A program made the translations under genes and the position numbers. From assembly GCA_964402975.1 (NCBI GenBank), contig CAYOEM010000014.1, positions 9,075 through 73,074 on the forward strand: a stretch of DNA of 64,000 bases, written 5' to 3'. The notes under the pieces were generated by a model, which had not been told where the DNA came from, did not search any database, and worked only from the letters and a program-made list of their open reading frames with translations. The stretch comes from CAMDKS01 sp964402975 (GTDB lineage: Bacteria > Bdellovibrionota_B > Oligoflexia > Oligoflexales > RGVZ01). Below, one piece after another: positions 35,345 through 43,739 of the stretch. How positions within the stretch are numbered: position 1 is the stretch's first letter; each line of letters begins with the position of its first letter.

Positions 35345-36033
35345 CCGCCCCACTGAGCTCGGTACTCGTCAATAGAAGATTTGAGATTGCCATCAAGCCA
35401 ATGTTTCCCTAGGCGCGCCACTGGAAGACCGTTTTGCCATAGAGCATCAACGATCTCCTGGATCGATAAAATTGCAACAACTGGAATTTTAAATGCTGTC
35501 CGGAGGTCCGCCGCAGCAGTAGCCTGACCAAGACCTCGCTCCATCCGGTCCACACCAACAATCACGGCTCGCACCTTCGGGCCAATTGGATTAAGTAACT
35601 CTAAGGTCTGCCTAACGCTTGTGCCTCCAGTCAAAACGTCCTCCACGATGATTAATTCACTGTGTTCGCTGATCTCGCGCCCCACGAACAAGCCACCCTC
35701 TCCGTGGTCCTTGACCTCTTTTCGATTGAACGTAAAAGGTATCTCCTGGCCTGTCTCCGATGCGAGCTCCATGGCGGTTGCAGCGGCAAGCGTGATGCCT
35801 TTGTATGCAGGCCCGTATAGATGCCAACTAGAAATGCCGTTATCCTTTGAAAATTGCACCAGCTGCTTTGCGTAGCATCGCGCAACGTCCCTTAGAATCA
35901 CCCCATGATCAAAAGCACCTGAATTTAGGAAAAACGGAGACATTCGACCAGACTTGGTTTTGAATTTCCCAAACCTTAATGCACCGCTAGACAAGAGAAG
36001 GTCTAAAAAACGACTCTGTAAATCAGTCAGCAT
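35341..36033 (-). CDS. pyrE: Orotate phosphoribosyltransferase
   Basis: 230 residues. PRPP-binding motif LIIVEDVLTGGTS (about 127-139) is the type-I phosphoribosyltransferase signature. The N-terminal KTKSGRMSPFFLNSGAF and YGPAYKGITLAAATA are specific to PyrE; FNRKEVKDHGEGG is the flexible catalytic loop with conserved Lys and His. It makes OMP from orotate and PRPP in pyrimidine synthesis. ATG start, 21 bases downstream of pncA on the same strand. No other pyr gene is nearby. Confidence 0.96.
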   Translation of the reverse strand: MLTDLQSRFLDLLLSSGALRFGKFKTKSGRMSPFFLNSGAFDHGVILRDVARCYAKQLVQFSKDNGISSWHLYGPAYKGITLAAATAMELASETGQEIPFTFNRKEVKDHGEGGLFVGREISEHSELIIVEDVLTGGTSVRQTLELLNPIGPKVRAVIVGVDRMERGLGQATAAADLRTAFKIPVVAILSIQEIVDALWQNGLPVARLGKHWLDGNLKSSIDEYRAQWGG

Positions 36034-36054
36034 GCCTTTTATCCTCGAAAACTT

Positions 36055-36729
36055 TCATGAATTTTCTCGAGCCAAATCAAAACTCGTTATCAGTCTAGCA
36101 CCTAACGCCTGCATCCTGGCTAATGCACGCGCACTATCGTCACGCTCCATATCTACGCCTCGACAACCGTCTGTCACAACCGTCACATCGTAGCCAAGCT
36201 TCAGTGCATCGATCACGGAAAACAGGACACAATAATCGGTGGCCAATCCCATCATAACAAGCCGGCTAACGTCCTTGGACTCCAACCAGCCGTGAAGCCC
36301 AGTATCACCAGACATCCCGTCAGCTACGCCCCTGGACCGATCCAAGCTTGTGTTGTCAAAAAATGCACTGTAACTGTCGACGTCGGTCTTCACACCTTTT
36401 TTAAAAACAGCGTCAAATTGGTCAACAATCAGGTTTTTTGCAAACTCACTACCTCGCGTTCCCTGAACGCAGTGGTCGGGCCACAAAATCTGCTGTAACC
36501 CATTCAAACTAATCAAATCACCTGGTATTTTTCCTGGGTGCTGCGAGGCAAATGACTTATGGCCTGGCGGATGCGCGTCTTGACTGGTAACCACATAATC
36601 AAAGCAATCACCCTTCATGGAAATCAACTTATTTGCAACTTCTATGACATCGTTACCAGAAGGCACTGGTAATGCTCCACCAGGTAAAAAATCGTTTTGT
36701 ATGTCAATGACCAAAAGTGCTTTCTTCAT
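36055..36729 (-). CDS. pncA: Nicotinamidase
   Basis: 224 residues from an ATG at 36729 that overlaps the nadE stop (ATGA). The isochorismatase-like hydrolase triad is visible: Asp in DIQNDF (about residue 9), Lys in VFKKGVKTDVDSYSAF, and Cys in LATDYCVLFSV. Metal ligands sit in TSQDAHPPGHKSF. It hydrolyses nicotinamide to nicotinate for NAD salvage. The coupling to nadE puts two NAD-biosynthesis steps in one operon, which supports the call. Confidence 0.95.
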   Translation of the reverse strand: MKKALLVIDIQNDFLPGGALPVPSGNDVIEVANKLISMKGDCFDYVVTSQDAHPPGHKSFASQHPGKIPGDLISLNGLQQILWPDHCVQGTRGSEFAKNLIVDQFDAVFKKGVKTDVDSYSAFFDNTSLDRSRGVADGMSGDTGLHGWLESKDVSRLVMMGLATDYCVLFSVIDALKLGYDVTVVTDGCRGVDMERDDSARALARMQALGARLITSFDLARENS

Positions 36730-38711
36730 TGCACGTCTAACTCTTTTAATTCCTCTGTGAAAGCACCTGACAAGATAGGAAACCGGCACCATGTCTTTGG
36801 GTCGAGACTCTCGTCGTCCAAGTGAAAACCTGGAGCATAACGCTCACGCTTCCATTGGTTGCGGCACCACAAGGTGAAAAATCTTGTCACCCATTTACGT
36901 CGCTCTGCATCTGAATAATGACCAAAGTCTTGCGCAAGTGTCGCAAGCACGTCAACGGGTGACTTTTTGTCACGGATCGCGGCCCGCTCGATGACGTCCA
37001 ATACATCATAGGGCATCAAGTCCGATTCATCTGTTTGATGAAACTCACTGGGACGCAGTTCGGCAGTTGGAGGTATATTGTTAACTTTGCTTAAACTTGG
37101 CACTGATGATAAGCCCTGGGGAGACATTTTCTCACGCCATTGGAGCCACTTTCTAAGATAAGCTTTATCGATCCCGGCCAGCGGTGATAGGCCTCCGCAG
37201 GTATCGCCATCCATGGTCGCATAACCTACTGCCGCCTCACTTCTATTTGATGTCGCGAGCAGCAGATGATTTTTTAAATTAGCCAACATCCAAATCGCCG
37301 GTCCGCGGGCCCTTGCTTGAATATTTTGAAGTACAATATCATGCAGGCTCCATTCAAAAGAGACGTTCGTGGCTTTACCCACCGCCCGCTGATACTGATC
37401 AATCATAGGGTCAACACTCCAATTGTGATAGCCGATATTGAGAGACTCAGCCAGCTCCCTTGCAGCTTCTTCAGTTGCATCACTACTGTTTGACGTTGAC
37501 TGGTAGGCTGTCGCAATCAGATCTCGAGTCATGTCCTCAATTGAATTTATCGATTGAATACTTTGGATGTTTTTAAGACGTGCCTTCAAACCATCTAGAC
37601 CCATCTCATTGGCGGCCAGTTTGATTGCGTCGGTCGCTAGAACGGCTACCGCAGCTGAGTCCACGCCACCAGAAATGGAAATCGTAAAACCCGACAGCCG
37701 GCTTTTTCTTAAAAAGTCAAAGAGGCCCAGCGCCACGGCACGAGTAAATTCTTCTGCTTTAAGATCCGGGGATCGCTCCCACGAATCTCCCATTTTTGCT
37801 ACTGCTGAGACTCCACTTTTGACTTTTGGCCAGGCGAATTTTGCACTAACACAGTGCTGCGACTCATCTCCGACCAGCGGCTGAAATGAACCCGTCCTCG
37901 CCCTCATCATCCGATTAACCTCAACATCAACCACCGCGTCTGTGATCTGATAATCTTTGAAAATGAACCTCGGCCCGTGGGCGACTAAATCACCTTCGCT
38001 CGCAATCAGGGCGCCTCCATCGAAAATAATACGTCCACTCTCATTGCCGAGTAAATTAGCGTACAAATACGCCACATTAAACGCACGTGATCCTTCGGCC
38101 ACGAATCGTTCGCGCACCTGACGTTTACCAAATGCAAAATGACTAGCGCTCGGATTCATCACGACGTCCACGCCAAGTCTTGCTAAATTTGCCCCCGGTC
38201 TATTTGCTGCCCAAGCCTCTTCACATATCTCAAAGCCGATTTTTATACCGTCGCAGTTTATAAAGAGATCGCCGATAGGCACCTTAAGGCCCAAGATCTC
38301 AGCATGCTCAACAATACCGGCGGGCCACGATTTAAACCAACGCGGCTCATAATGAACTCCATCTCCTGCGAGCAGTTTCTTCGGCACAATTGCCACCAGT
38401 TGTCCGTCGACTGCCACAGCAATTGCATTGAACAGAGCGCCCCTATGTAAAAAAGGCAATCCCAGGCTTGCCACAATTCCTTTTGTTGCTGGCAACAGCT
38501 CCTCGAGAACGGATAAAGAACGCGCGGGCAAATGCGGCATGTAGAATGCGTCCTCGCATCCGTAACCACTAATGCAAAGCTCAGGGAGACATAGAATTGA
38601 GACACCCCTTGATTTGGCTTCATTTATTAAACTAATCAGCCGAGCCGTGTTACCAGCCCAATCGAATGGAGTTTGGTTAACTACAGCTGCAGCTATTTTT
38701 ATTAACTTCAT
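36726..38711 (-). CDS. nadE: Glutamine-dependent NAD+ synthetase
   Basis: 661 residues. An N-terminal nitrilase-type glutaminase (about 1-280) has the Glu in LCLPELCISG, Lys in VPKKLLAGDG and Cys in FEICEEAWAA. The NAD synthase domain (about 320-640) has the PP-loop ISGGVDSAAVAV and the family segment LLLATSNRSEAAVGYATMDGDT. The ammonia made by glutaminase converts nicotinate adenine dinucleotide to NAD+. ATG start. First gene of the nadE-pncA(-pyrE) operon; full length for the two-domain form. Confidence 0.97.
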   Translation of the reverse strand: MKLIKIAAAVVNQTPFDWAGNTARLISLINEAKSRGVSILCLPELCISGYGCEDAFYMPHLPARSLSVLEELLPATKGIVASLGLPFLHRGALFNAIAVAVDGQLVAIVPKKLLAGDGVHYEPRWFKSWPAGIVEHAEILGLKVPIGDLFINCDGIKIGFEICEEAWAANRPGANLARLGVDVVMNPSASHFAFGKRQVRERFVAEGSRAFNVAYLYANLLGNESGRIIFDGGALIASEGDLVAHGPRFIFKDYQITDAVVDVEVNRMMRARTGSFQPLVGDESQHCVSAKFAWPKVKSGVSAVAKMGDSWERSPDLKAEEFTRAVALGLFDFLRKSRLSGFTISISGGVDSAAVAVLATDAIKLAANEMGLDGLKARLKNIQSIQSINSIEDMTRDLIATAYQSTSNSSDATEEAARELAESLNIGYHNWSVDPMIDQYQRAVGKATNVSFEWSLHDIVLQNIQARARGPAIWMLANLKNHLLLATSNRSEAAVGYATMDGDTCGGLSPLAGIDKAYLRKWLQWREKMSPQGLSSVPSLSKVNNIPPTAELRPSEFHQTDESDLMPYDVLDVIERAAIRDKKSPVDVLATLAQDFGHYSDAERRKWVTRFFTLWCRNQWKRERYAPGFHLDDESLDPKTWCRFPILSGAFTEELKELDVQ

Positions 38712-39141
38712 GGGTTCGTTGTCCTAGTTGCTCTCAATGTGAAAGCCATCCAATAAGGTGTTCAGATAAACCACTCCAAGCTTCGGCAAACCTCCAGAAC
38801 AGTCCTCGTCATCCAGCTGAGAAACGAGGAATCTTCCAATAATTACAATGGGAAATACCCCCTTGGGGTCAAATCAGCAATAAAAAATCACCCTCCAATT
38901 TCCTAGGGACGGTGGGAAAACCAGTATGGACCCTATAAAAATTTTTTCTAATTCATAAGCTTTAAATGCTCTAATAAATGAGATTTATTGCTTAATTTGA
39001 GGACTATTTCAAAAACTACAGTCTGACCGCTCCCGAGCCGATAGAGTACTGCTTTTGTTCCCAACTAGTTTACAATAGACGGAGCTAAACAAGTTCATTG
39101 TCGGCTTTCAGCTAATACTGCCCTTATCCGGGAGGGGATTG
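38712..39141. other. 430-base region without a recognised gene
   Basis: This gap lies between nadE (pointing left) and the trypsin-like gene (pointing right), so it should contain both promoters. The 38930-39000 part is A+T-rich. A CCCCTTGGGG hairpin-like sequence occurs near 38861-38870. A TACAAT (39071-39076) could be a -10 box for the protease gene, but I see no well-placed -35. I found no ORF with a convincing ribosome binding site and no RNA motif. Confidence 0.4.
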
Positions 39142-40530
39142 ATGCGCCTCAGTTCACCAAATTTTAGACGGAAAATCTCATTGCTGTCTCTTTGCTTAGC
39201 GTTTGCCTCGGTGGGTTGTCGAGCCCGAAATGACGCTGCGGCGGGCCTGAAGGTCGTCAACGGCACAGCCCTAAAGGAATCGGATTTTCCAGCCGTCATT
39301 CAGATTGGTTATGAATTGGGTGGCGGAGCTTCCGCGATGTGTACGGCCACCTGGGTCAGCGACCGCACTGTTCTGACCGCTGCACACTGTGTGGAAGGTG
39401 GTGATAGCAGCCCCGGAAAAGTCTCAATCGTTAGAGGAACTGGTAAAGGCCTTAGGGCCAAAAAAGTTGTGTCGCACCCGACTTACCGACCTAATAGTGG
39501 AATTGGTCACGATATAGCCATCGTCGTATTTGAACAGGGCTCATCTAAGATGTATATCCCGATGGCTCTTACCCAAGCTCAGTCTGGCGATCCTTTGACA
39601 ATTATTGGTTTCGGTAAATTTGATCACTTAAATGGACAGAGTGGCGGTACGAAACGTAGAGGAACTAACAAAGTTGCAGAGATCGATTATCAAGGCCGCG
39701 TCGATTTTGATGGATTGATCAGCCCGCTTAACAAAGACGGCACCGGAGAGCGAGTGACTAACTCCCAGGGCGACTCCGGGGGTCCTATGATCATAAAGCA
39801 ACGAGTACAAGGCGTATCAAGTAGCGTTAGCAAGACATCGAATAATCAAAATCGCGGCCATTACGAGAGCGTTCGCGCACCAGCCATTGAGGATTGGTTA
39901 AAAAAACTAGCCGCCAGTGGCGTCTACATGCTGGGCTTCAGCCAAGGAACAGAGTCTATCGCCGCTACTGATACGACAGTTAATGGAGGCGAGACAGGCG
40001 GGTCATCTTCGGATAACCCGGCACCTTCCGGCGACGAAGAGACGCCACCACCAGCTCCACAGGCTGGACCAGAAACCCCAGATACACCAGGGACACCAGG
40101 GACACCAGGGACACCAGGGACACCAGACGCTCCAGTTCCTGTCGAGCCTAATCCAACACCTAATCCAACACCTAATCCAAATCCTGCCCCACAGCCGGCG
40201 CAAATCGTAGACTGTAATAGAGACTTCTCCAAAATTCGCCAGGGTGGAAGCGGTATTTGTTTAAACAGCTCGTCTGGCTTCTGTTATCGTTACTCAAGCG
40301 GAACCGTTCAGTATGGTCAGGGGCGCACAACATGTTCTGCAACAGGCTCAAGCAACCCAGGCGCTGGCGTAACGCCTCCGAGTTCATCTAATACGCTTGA
40401 CTGTAATGCGAACTACAGCACTATCAGATCTGGTGGCAGCGGTATTTGTCTAAATCGATCATCAGGATTCTGTTACCGTTATTCGGGTGGATCCGTTCTG
40501 TATAATTCAGGCCGAGTGGGCTGTCCGTAA
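39142..40530 (+). CDS. Trypsin-like serine protease, probable lipoprotein, with Pro-rich linker and two C-terminal Cys-repeats
   Basis: 462 residues from the ATG at 39142, with GGAGGGG six bases ahead. A lipoprotein-like signal ends FASVGC, Cys at 26. The S1 domain (about 38-260) has the full triad: His82 in LTAAHC, Asp124 in GHDIAIVVF and Ser212 in NSQGDSGGPM. A Thr/Pro/Gly linker follows (TPGTPGTPGTP near 320, then NPTPNPTPN) over DNA tandem repeats. The tail has two similar 42-residue modules, each starting DC and containing RxGGSGICLN, SSGFCYRYS and a final Cys. Secreted or surface-bound proteolysis is the likely role; the repeats may bind something outside the cell. A terminator follows at 40554. 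Confidence 0.9.
   Translation: MRLSSPNFRRKISLLSLCLAFASVGCRARNDAAAGLKVVNGTALKESDFPAVIQIGYELGGGASAMCTATWVSDRTVLTAAHCVEGGDSSPGKVSIVRGTGKGLRAKKVVSHPTYRPNSGIGHDIAIVVFEQGSSKMYIPMALTQAQSGDPLTIIGFGKFDHLNGQSGGTKRRGTNKVAEIDYQGRVDFDGLISPLNKDGTGERVTNSQGDSGGPMIIKQRVQGVSSSVSKTSNNQNRGHYESVRAPAIEDWLKKLAASGVYMLGFSQGTESIAATDTTVNGGETGGSSSDNPAPSGDEETPPPAPQAGPETPDTPGTPGTPGTPGTPDAPVPVEPNPTPNPTPNPNPAPQPAQIVDCNRDFSKIRQGGSGICLNSSSGFCYRYSSGTVQYGQGRTTCSATGSSNPGAGVTPPSSSNTLDCNANYSTIRSGGSGICLNRSSGFCYRYSGGSVLYNSGRVGCP
40084..40126 (+). repeat. 9-bp tandem repeat in the protease linker
   Basis: Four exact copies of ACACCAGGG (40084-40119) plus most of a fifth. Each unit codes for three residues (Thr-Pro-Gly), so gain or loss of a copy keeps the frame. 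Such arrays slip easily in replication. Confidence 0.9.
40147..40181 (+). repeat. 12-bp tandem repeat in the protease linker
   Basis: Two exact copies of CCTAATCCAACA and a partial third. They encode a Pro-Asn-Pro-Thr pattern next to the Thr-Pro-Gly array. Confidence 0.85.
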
Positions 40531-40553
40531 TCGATTCAAATGCCCTTAATAAG

Positions 40554-40582
40554 ATGGCGGCCAATGGCCGCCATTTTGTTTT
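40554..40582 (+). terminator. Intrinsic terminator after the protease gene
   Basis: ATGGCGGCC (40554-40562) pairs perfectly with GGCCGCCAT (40566-40574) over a 3-base loop, followed by TTTGTTTT. It separates the convergent protease and outer-membrane-protein genes. Confidence 0.88.
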
Positions 40583-40585
40583 GGG

Positions 40586-42118
40586 TTACCACGTCAACGT
40601 CAAACCACCGCCACCGTAAATACTTTGATATTTTAAATTAGTCACAAGATTCGGATCTTGTTCAAGCTCCGCATCGCTGACTGATCGAGTAAACGTGGTG
40701 GCATCCCCTGCTCCAAACCCAAGCAAGGCTATCTTAATCGGTCCCAATGAAAACAGATCGCGATAAACGTCAAACCCAACACGGATACTTGTGCTTCTGT
40801 ACTTCTTGTCGACCTGTAACATGCCAACGCTATAACTTCCGTAGGTCCATAATCTGGCTAAAAAGTATGGAGTTCTCTTTTCAATCCCTACCTCTGCGCC
40901 AAGAGTGGGCGCCCTTTGCAGTTTAAAATTAAAGCCAAGATCTCCAGTTAAATCAGATGCACCCTGAACAAACTCGAGGTTGGTCACACCAAGCTTTGGC
41001 GTTAAATCAATCCAGTTAAACAAAAAGGTATTAAAACGCCGACCAAAGCCATAACCCAGCTGAACGCGGGACCATTTGAATTTCTGTGACGTTGAATTCG
41101 ACACTGATTTCACCTCGGGGATCAAATCATAGTTGAATTTGACTCCCTGAAGTAACCCAGCCCGAAACTCGCCAAAAACGCCAGCCGTTGCAGCTTTTGC
41201 TAGCACCCCTTTTGATTTTCCAAGCGGCTGTCCAAACCGACCGCCTAAATAAACTGCTCGGGCTATGCTGAGGAACTTTTTAAGAAATCCGCCAAGATCT
41301 GACTTAATAGCCGAGGACAGACGCTCCCGCTCATCATCTCGTCCTTCACTTTGTTGCAGATAAAAAATTGCACCTTTCGACTTGCTGCGCAGCGACGCCA
41401 AACGTGCGGGATCCGAAATACTAACTTTATACTGCAGCGCGGCTGGATCATCGTCGTCAAATTCAGCAGACCCAACCACAACCGGTATCCATAGACCTTT
41501 TGAGCGGTTTAAAGAGAATATTCGCAACGCCGCCTCAGGAGGTGGTAAATCGACTAATTTCTCACCCGGAAGTTTAATAACCCCTTCGTGACTAACTGCC
41601 GCCTGTCTAACAATCGATCGAAATGGTAGCCCCAAACTCAGATAGGCTCCGATAATGGACCTAGTTCGCTTAACGCCCAGTAAGACTATGGGTGTCAATT
41701 CCGTTTCAAGTGTTAAGTCTGACTGAAGAGTCGCGACCCCCGAACCATCAATAAAAAACACCTCGAACTTTTTCTGACTAGAATCCCCTGTTATTTTCAA
41801 CATCCATGATCTTGGGATAGGCGCAAGACTGCCATCATCCAGTGCACAGCGAAATTTTCTAAAAGGACCAGTGCCCCAAAGACCTCGGTTATTCACGAGT
41901 AATTTTCCGAACGAGGCACAGACATCTACAAAATTTACGGACTTACTTCCCACGTAGTCACTCGCCTGAAAACCAGACTGAACTATCAGTAAATCTAAAT
42001 GGGTGCTCGGGCCTCGCTTTGTAGCAAGACCAGCTGGCTGTTTTGCCGAAGCAGACTGCCCCACCACTGGGGCCGCCCGGAACAAAATCAAAAATAAAAT
42101 TATAAAAATCTTTATCAC
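40586..42118 (-). CDS. Probable outer-membrane beta-barrel protein of unknown function
   Basis: 510 residues. Signal peptide (about 1-20, ending VVG). The N-terminal half (about 30-270) is a soluble domain with an internal DDDDP acidic patch. The second half has alternating polar/hydrophobic strands, for example QLGYGFGRRFNTFLF, LGFNFKLQ and LARLWTYGSYSVGML, and the protein ends in a C-terminal aromatic (GGGGLTLTW), the sorting feature of outer-membrane barrels. I recognise no specific family. GTG start with a weak AGAG site. It converges on the secreted protease gene with a terminator between. Confidence 0.65.
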   Translation of the reverse strand: MIKIFIILFLILFRAAPVVGQSASAKQPAGLATKRGPSTHLDLLIVQSGFQASDYVGSKSVNFVDVCASFGKLLVNNRGLWGTGPFRKFRCALDDGSLAPIPRSWMLKITGDSSQKKFEVFFIDGSGVATLQSDLTLETELTPIVLLGVKRTRSIIGAYLSLGLPFRSIVRQAAVSHEGVIKLPGEKLVDLPPPEAALRIFSLNRSKGLWIPVVVGSAEFDDDDPAALQYKVSISDPARLASLRSKSKGAIFYLQQSEGRDDERERLSSAIKSDLGGFLKKFLSIARAVYLGGRFGQPLGKSKGVLAKAATAGVFGEFRAGLLQGVKFNYDLIPEVKSVSNSTSQKFKWSRVQLGYGFGRRFNTFLFNWIDLTPKLGVTNLEFVQGASDLTGDLGFNFKLQRAPTLGAEVGIEKRTPYFLARLWTYGSYSVGMLQVDKKYRSTSIRVGFDVYRDLFSLGPIKIALLGFGAGDATTFTRSVSDAELEQDPNLVTNLKYQSIYGGGGLTLTW

Positions 42119-42266
42119 GCCAAGACTCTTACTTAAAAACCATGACTACGGACAACCATGTCAATTACTTTTTCGGTAGGATATTCGGGCACTTGAGACC
42201 TCAGCCCAACCGTCGACCCAGACATGCCAACCGAGTACCTTGGTCTTTTGATAATTTGAAATGCTT

Positions 42267-43094
42267 TTACGTTAAAACCTCGACCTTTAGTCTCTGATCG
42301 TCCGCAAAATATAAACTACGCTGGGGTAAGGGCATATCGATATTCGCAGCCTTAAGCCCTCTCTTAATCCCATCAGCAGCAAGTGTTAGCGCTTCGACGG
42401 CACGCTCCCGCTCAACCCAAAAAGCGACTGATACTTGAATCGCATTATCAGAAAAAGCCTTAAAAGCAAATTCAGGGGCTGGAGATTTTCTAATAACGAC
42501 CAACTCCGACAGGCACTCCATAAGGGTTTTCTGGACATCTGAGATCCCATCTGCATATGAAATACCCATGACCAGTTCAAGACGACGAAGCGGATATCTG
42601 GTGACATTGGTGATCTCTGACTTCATCAATGTTTCGTTCGGTATCCGCACCATCATGTTTTCCGGCGTCCTCAAAAGGGTCGACAAAAGTCCAATCGAAT
42701 TGACCTCGCCGACGGTTTGGCCGACTTTAATTGTGTCCCCCACAACGAAAGGGCGCTCCAGAAGCATAAAAACACCACTTATCAAGTTGGACATGGTTGT
42801 TTGACTTGCAAAACCAATGGCCACAGATGCAACCCCGGCAGCACCGATGAGCACGCTAAGGTTTATTCCAGCCTCATTGAGGCCGGTTAATATTGAGAGA
42901 AGCAGGATTCCATAAAAGGAAAACCGCCTGAACAAATCAACTTGATGGGCGTCTAAACGATGACCTAACGCCCTCTGAATGGCGCGACCTGTGGTCTTGG
43001 CCAATAGATAACCAATCATCAAGGCCAAACAAACCGTTGCAATGCGAATGACGAGCTCTTGCTTTAAAAACTCGATAAAATAAACACCAGTCAT
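42267..43094 (-). CDS. Small-conductance mechanosensitive channel (MscS family)
   Basis: 275 residues. Hydrophobic N-terminus with the TM3 pore helix around AGVASVAIGFASQTTMSNLISG (Ala/Gly-rich packing), then a beta domain with ERPFVVGDTIKV and the conserved RIPNETLMKSEITNVTR. The C-terminal alpha/beta cap follows. It opens under membrane tension to release solutes in osmotic downshift. Length is normal for the family. ATG start without a strong ribosome binding site. 26 bases downstream of apt on the same strand. Confidence 0.92.
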   Translation of the reverse strand: MTGVYFIEFLKQELVIRIATVCLALMIGYLLAKTTGRAIQRALGHRLDAHQVDLFRRFSFYGILLLSILTGLNEAGINLSVLIGAAGVASVAIGFASQTTMSNLISGVFMLLERPFVVGDTIKVGQTVGEVNSIGLLSTLLRTPENMMVRIPNETLMKSEITNVTRYPLRRLELVMGISYADGISDVQKTLMECLSELVVIRKSPAPEFAFKAFSDNAIQVSVAFWVERERAVEALTLAADGIKRGLKAANIDMPLPQRSLYFADDQRLKVEVLT

Positions 43095-43120
43095 TTGTCG
43101 ATATTCACCATTCTATTATC

Positions 43121-43657
43121 TCAATGACCATCAAAGTCCATTAACCAGTGCACATTGTAACGCGAAAGCTTTGACGCTCCACCTATTGCAGGCAAGTTAA
43201 TCACGAAATGACAACCGACTACATGTCCCCCCATTTTTTCCACCAACGTCGCAGTGGCACCGGCAGTCCCACCGGTAGCTAGTAAATCATCTAGAATCAA
43301 GCATCGTTCACCAGCTTTGACTGCATCGTGGTGTATCTGGATACAATCTGATCCATATTCAAGATCATATTGAACCTCATGGGTAGGACCGGGTAATTTG
43401 CCTTTTTTTCTTGCCAAGACAAGACCGCACTTTAATCGATCGGCTACCGCAGCACCGAACACAAAGCCTCTAGACTCGATACCAATAATCTTTTGAGGCT
43501 TCAAAACAAATGCCGCCGAAGCTAGCAAGTCGATCGCCTTGGCAAATCCCCAAGGGTCAAGAATCAATGTTGTAATATCACGGAACATAATACCCGACTT
43601 AGGAAAATCGGGAATCGTTCTGACAAGCTTCTTTAGACGTAAAATCTCAGAATCCAT
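43121..43657 (-). CDS. apt: Adenine phosphoribosyltransferase
   Basis: 178 residues from the ATG at 43657, which has GAGGA six to seven bases ahead; the frame opens upstream at 43693 without such a site. The PRPP motif is CLILDDLLATGGTA and the N-terminal FPKSGIMFRDITTL matches Apt. ARKKGKLPG is the substrate loop that closes over PRPP. It makes AMP from adenine and PRPP in purine salvage. Located between PBP1A (upstream) and mscS. Confidence 0.95.
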   Translation of the reverse strand: MDSEILRLKKLVRTIPDFPKSGIMFRDITTLILDPWGFAKAIDLLASAAFVLKPQKIIGIESRGFVFGAAVADRLKCGLVLARKKGKLPGPTHEVQYDLEYGSDCIQIHHDAVKAGERCLILDDLLATGGTAGATATLVEKMGGHVVGCHFVINLPAIGGASKLSRYNVHWLMDFDGH

Positions 43658-43700
43658 TCCGAATCCTCGCGCCATTGATGAGTTGATCGCCATCTGGAGA

Positions 43701-43723
43701 CTTGGTTCTGACAGAAAACCAAG
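43701..43723 (-). other. Stem-loop between the PBP gene and apt
   Basis: CTTGGTT (43701-43707) and AACCAAG (43717-43723) form a 7-bp inverted repeat just after the PBP stop. No T tract follows on either strand, so it may be a processing or stability element rather than a terminator. Confidence 0.35.
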
Positions 43724-43739
43724 CTCAATACAAGATCAA

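Noticed and set aside
38857..38872. CCCCTTGGGG-type hairpin in the 430-base gap
   Set aside because: Loop is tiny and there is no T tract; likely chance.
39055..39076. TTGTTC/TACAAT as a promoter for the protease gene
   Set aside because: The spacer is only 10 bases; no suitable -35 is at the right distance.
39924..40232. Antisense Gly/Val-rich frame under the protease linker
   Set aside because: It merely mirrors the tandem repeats of the coding strand.
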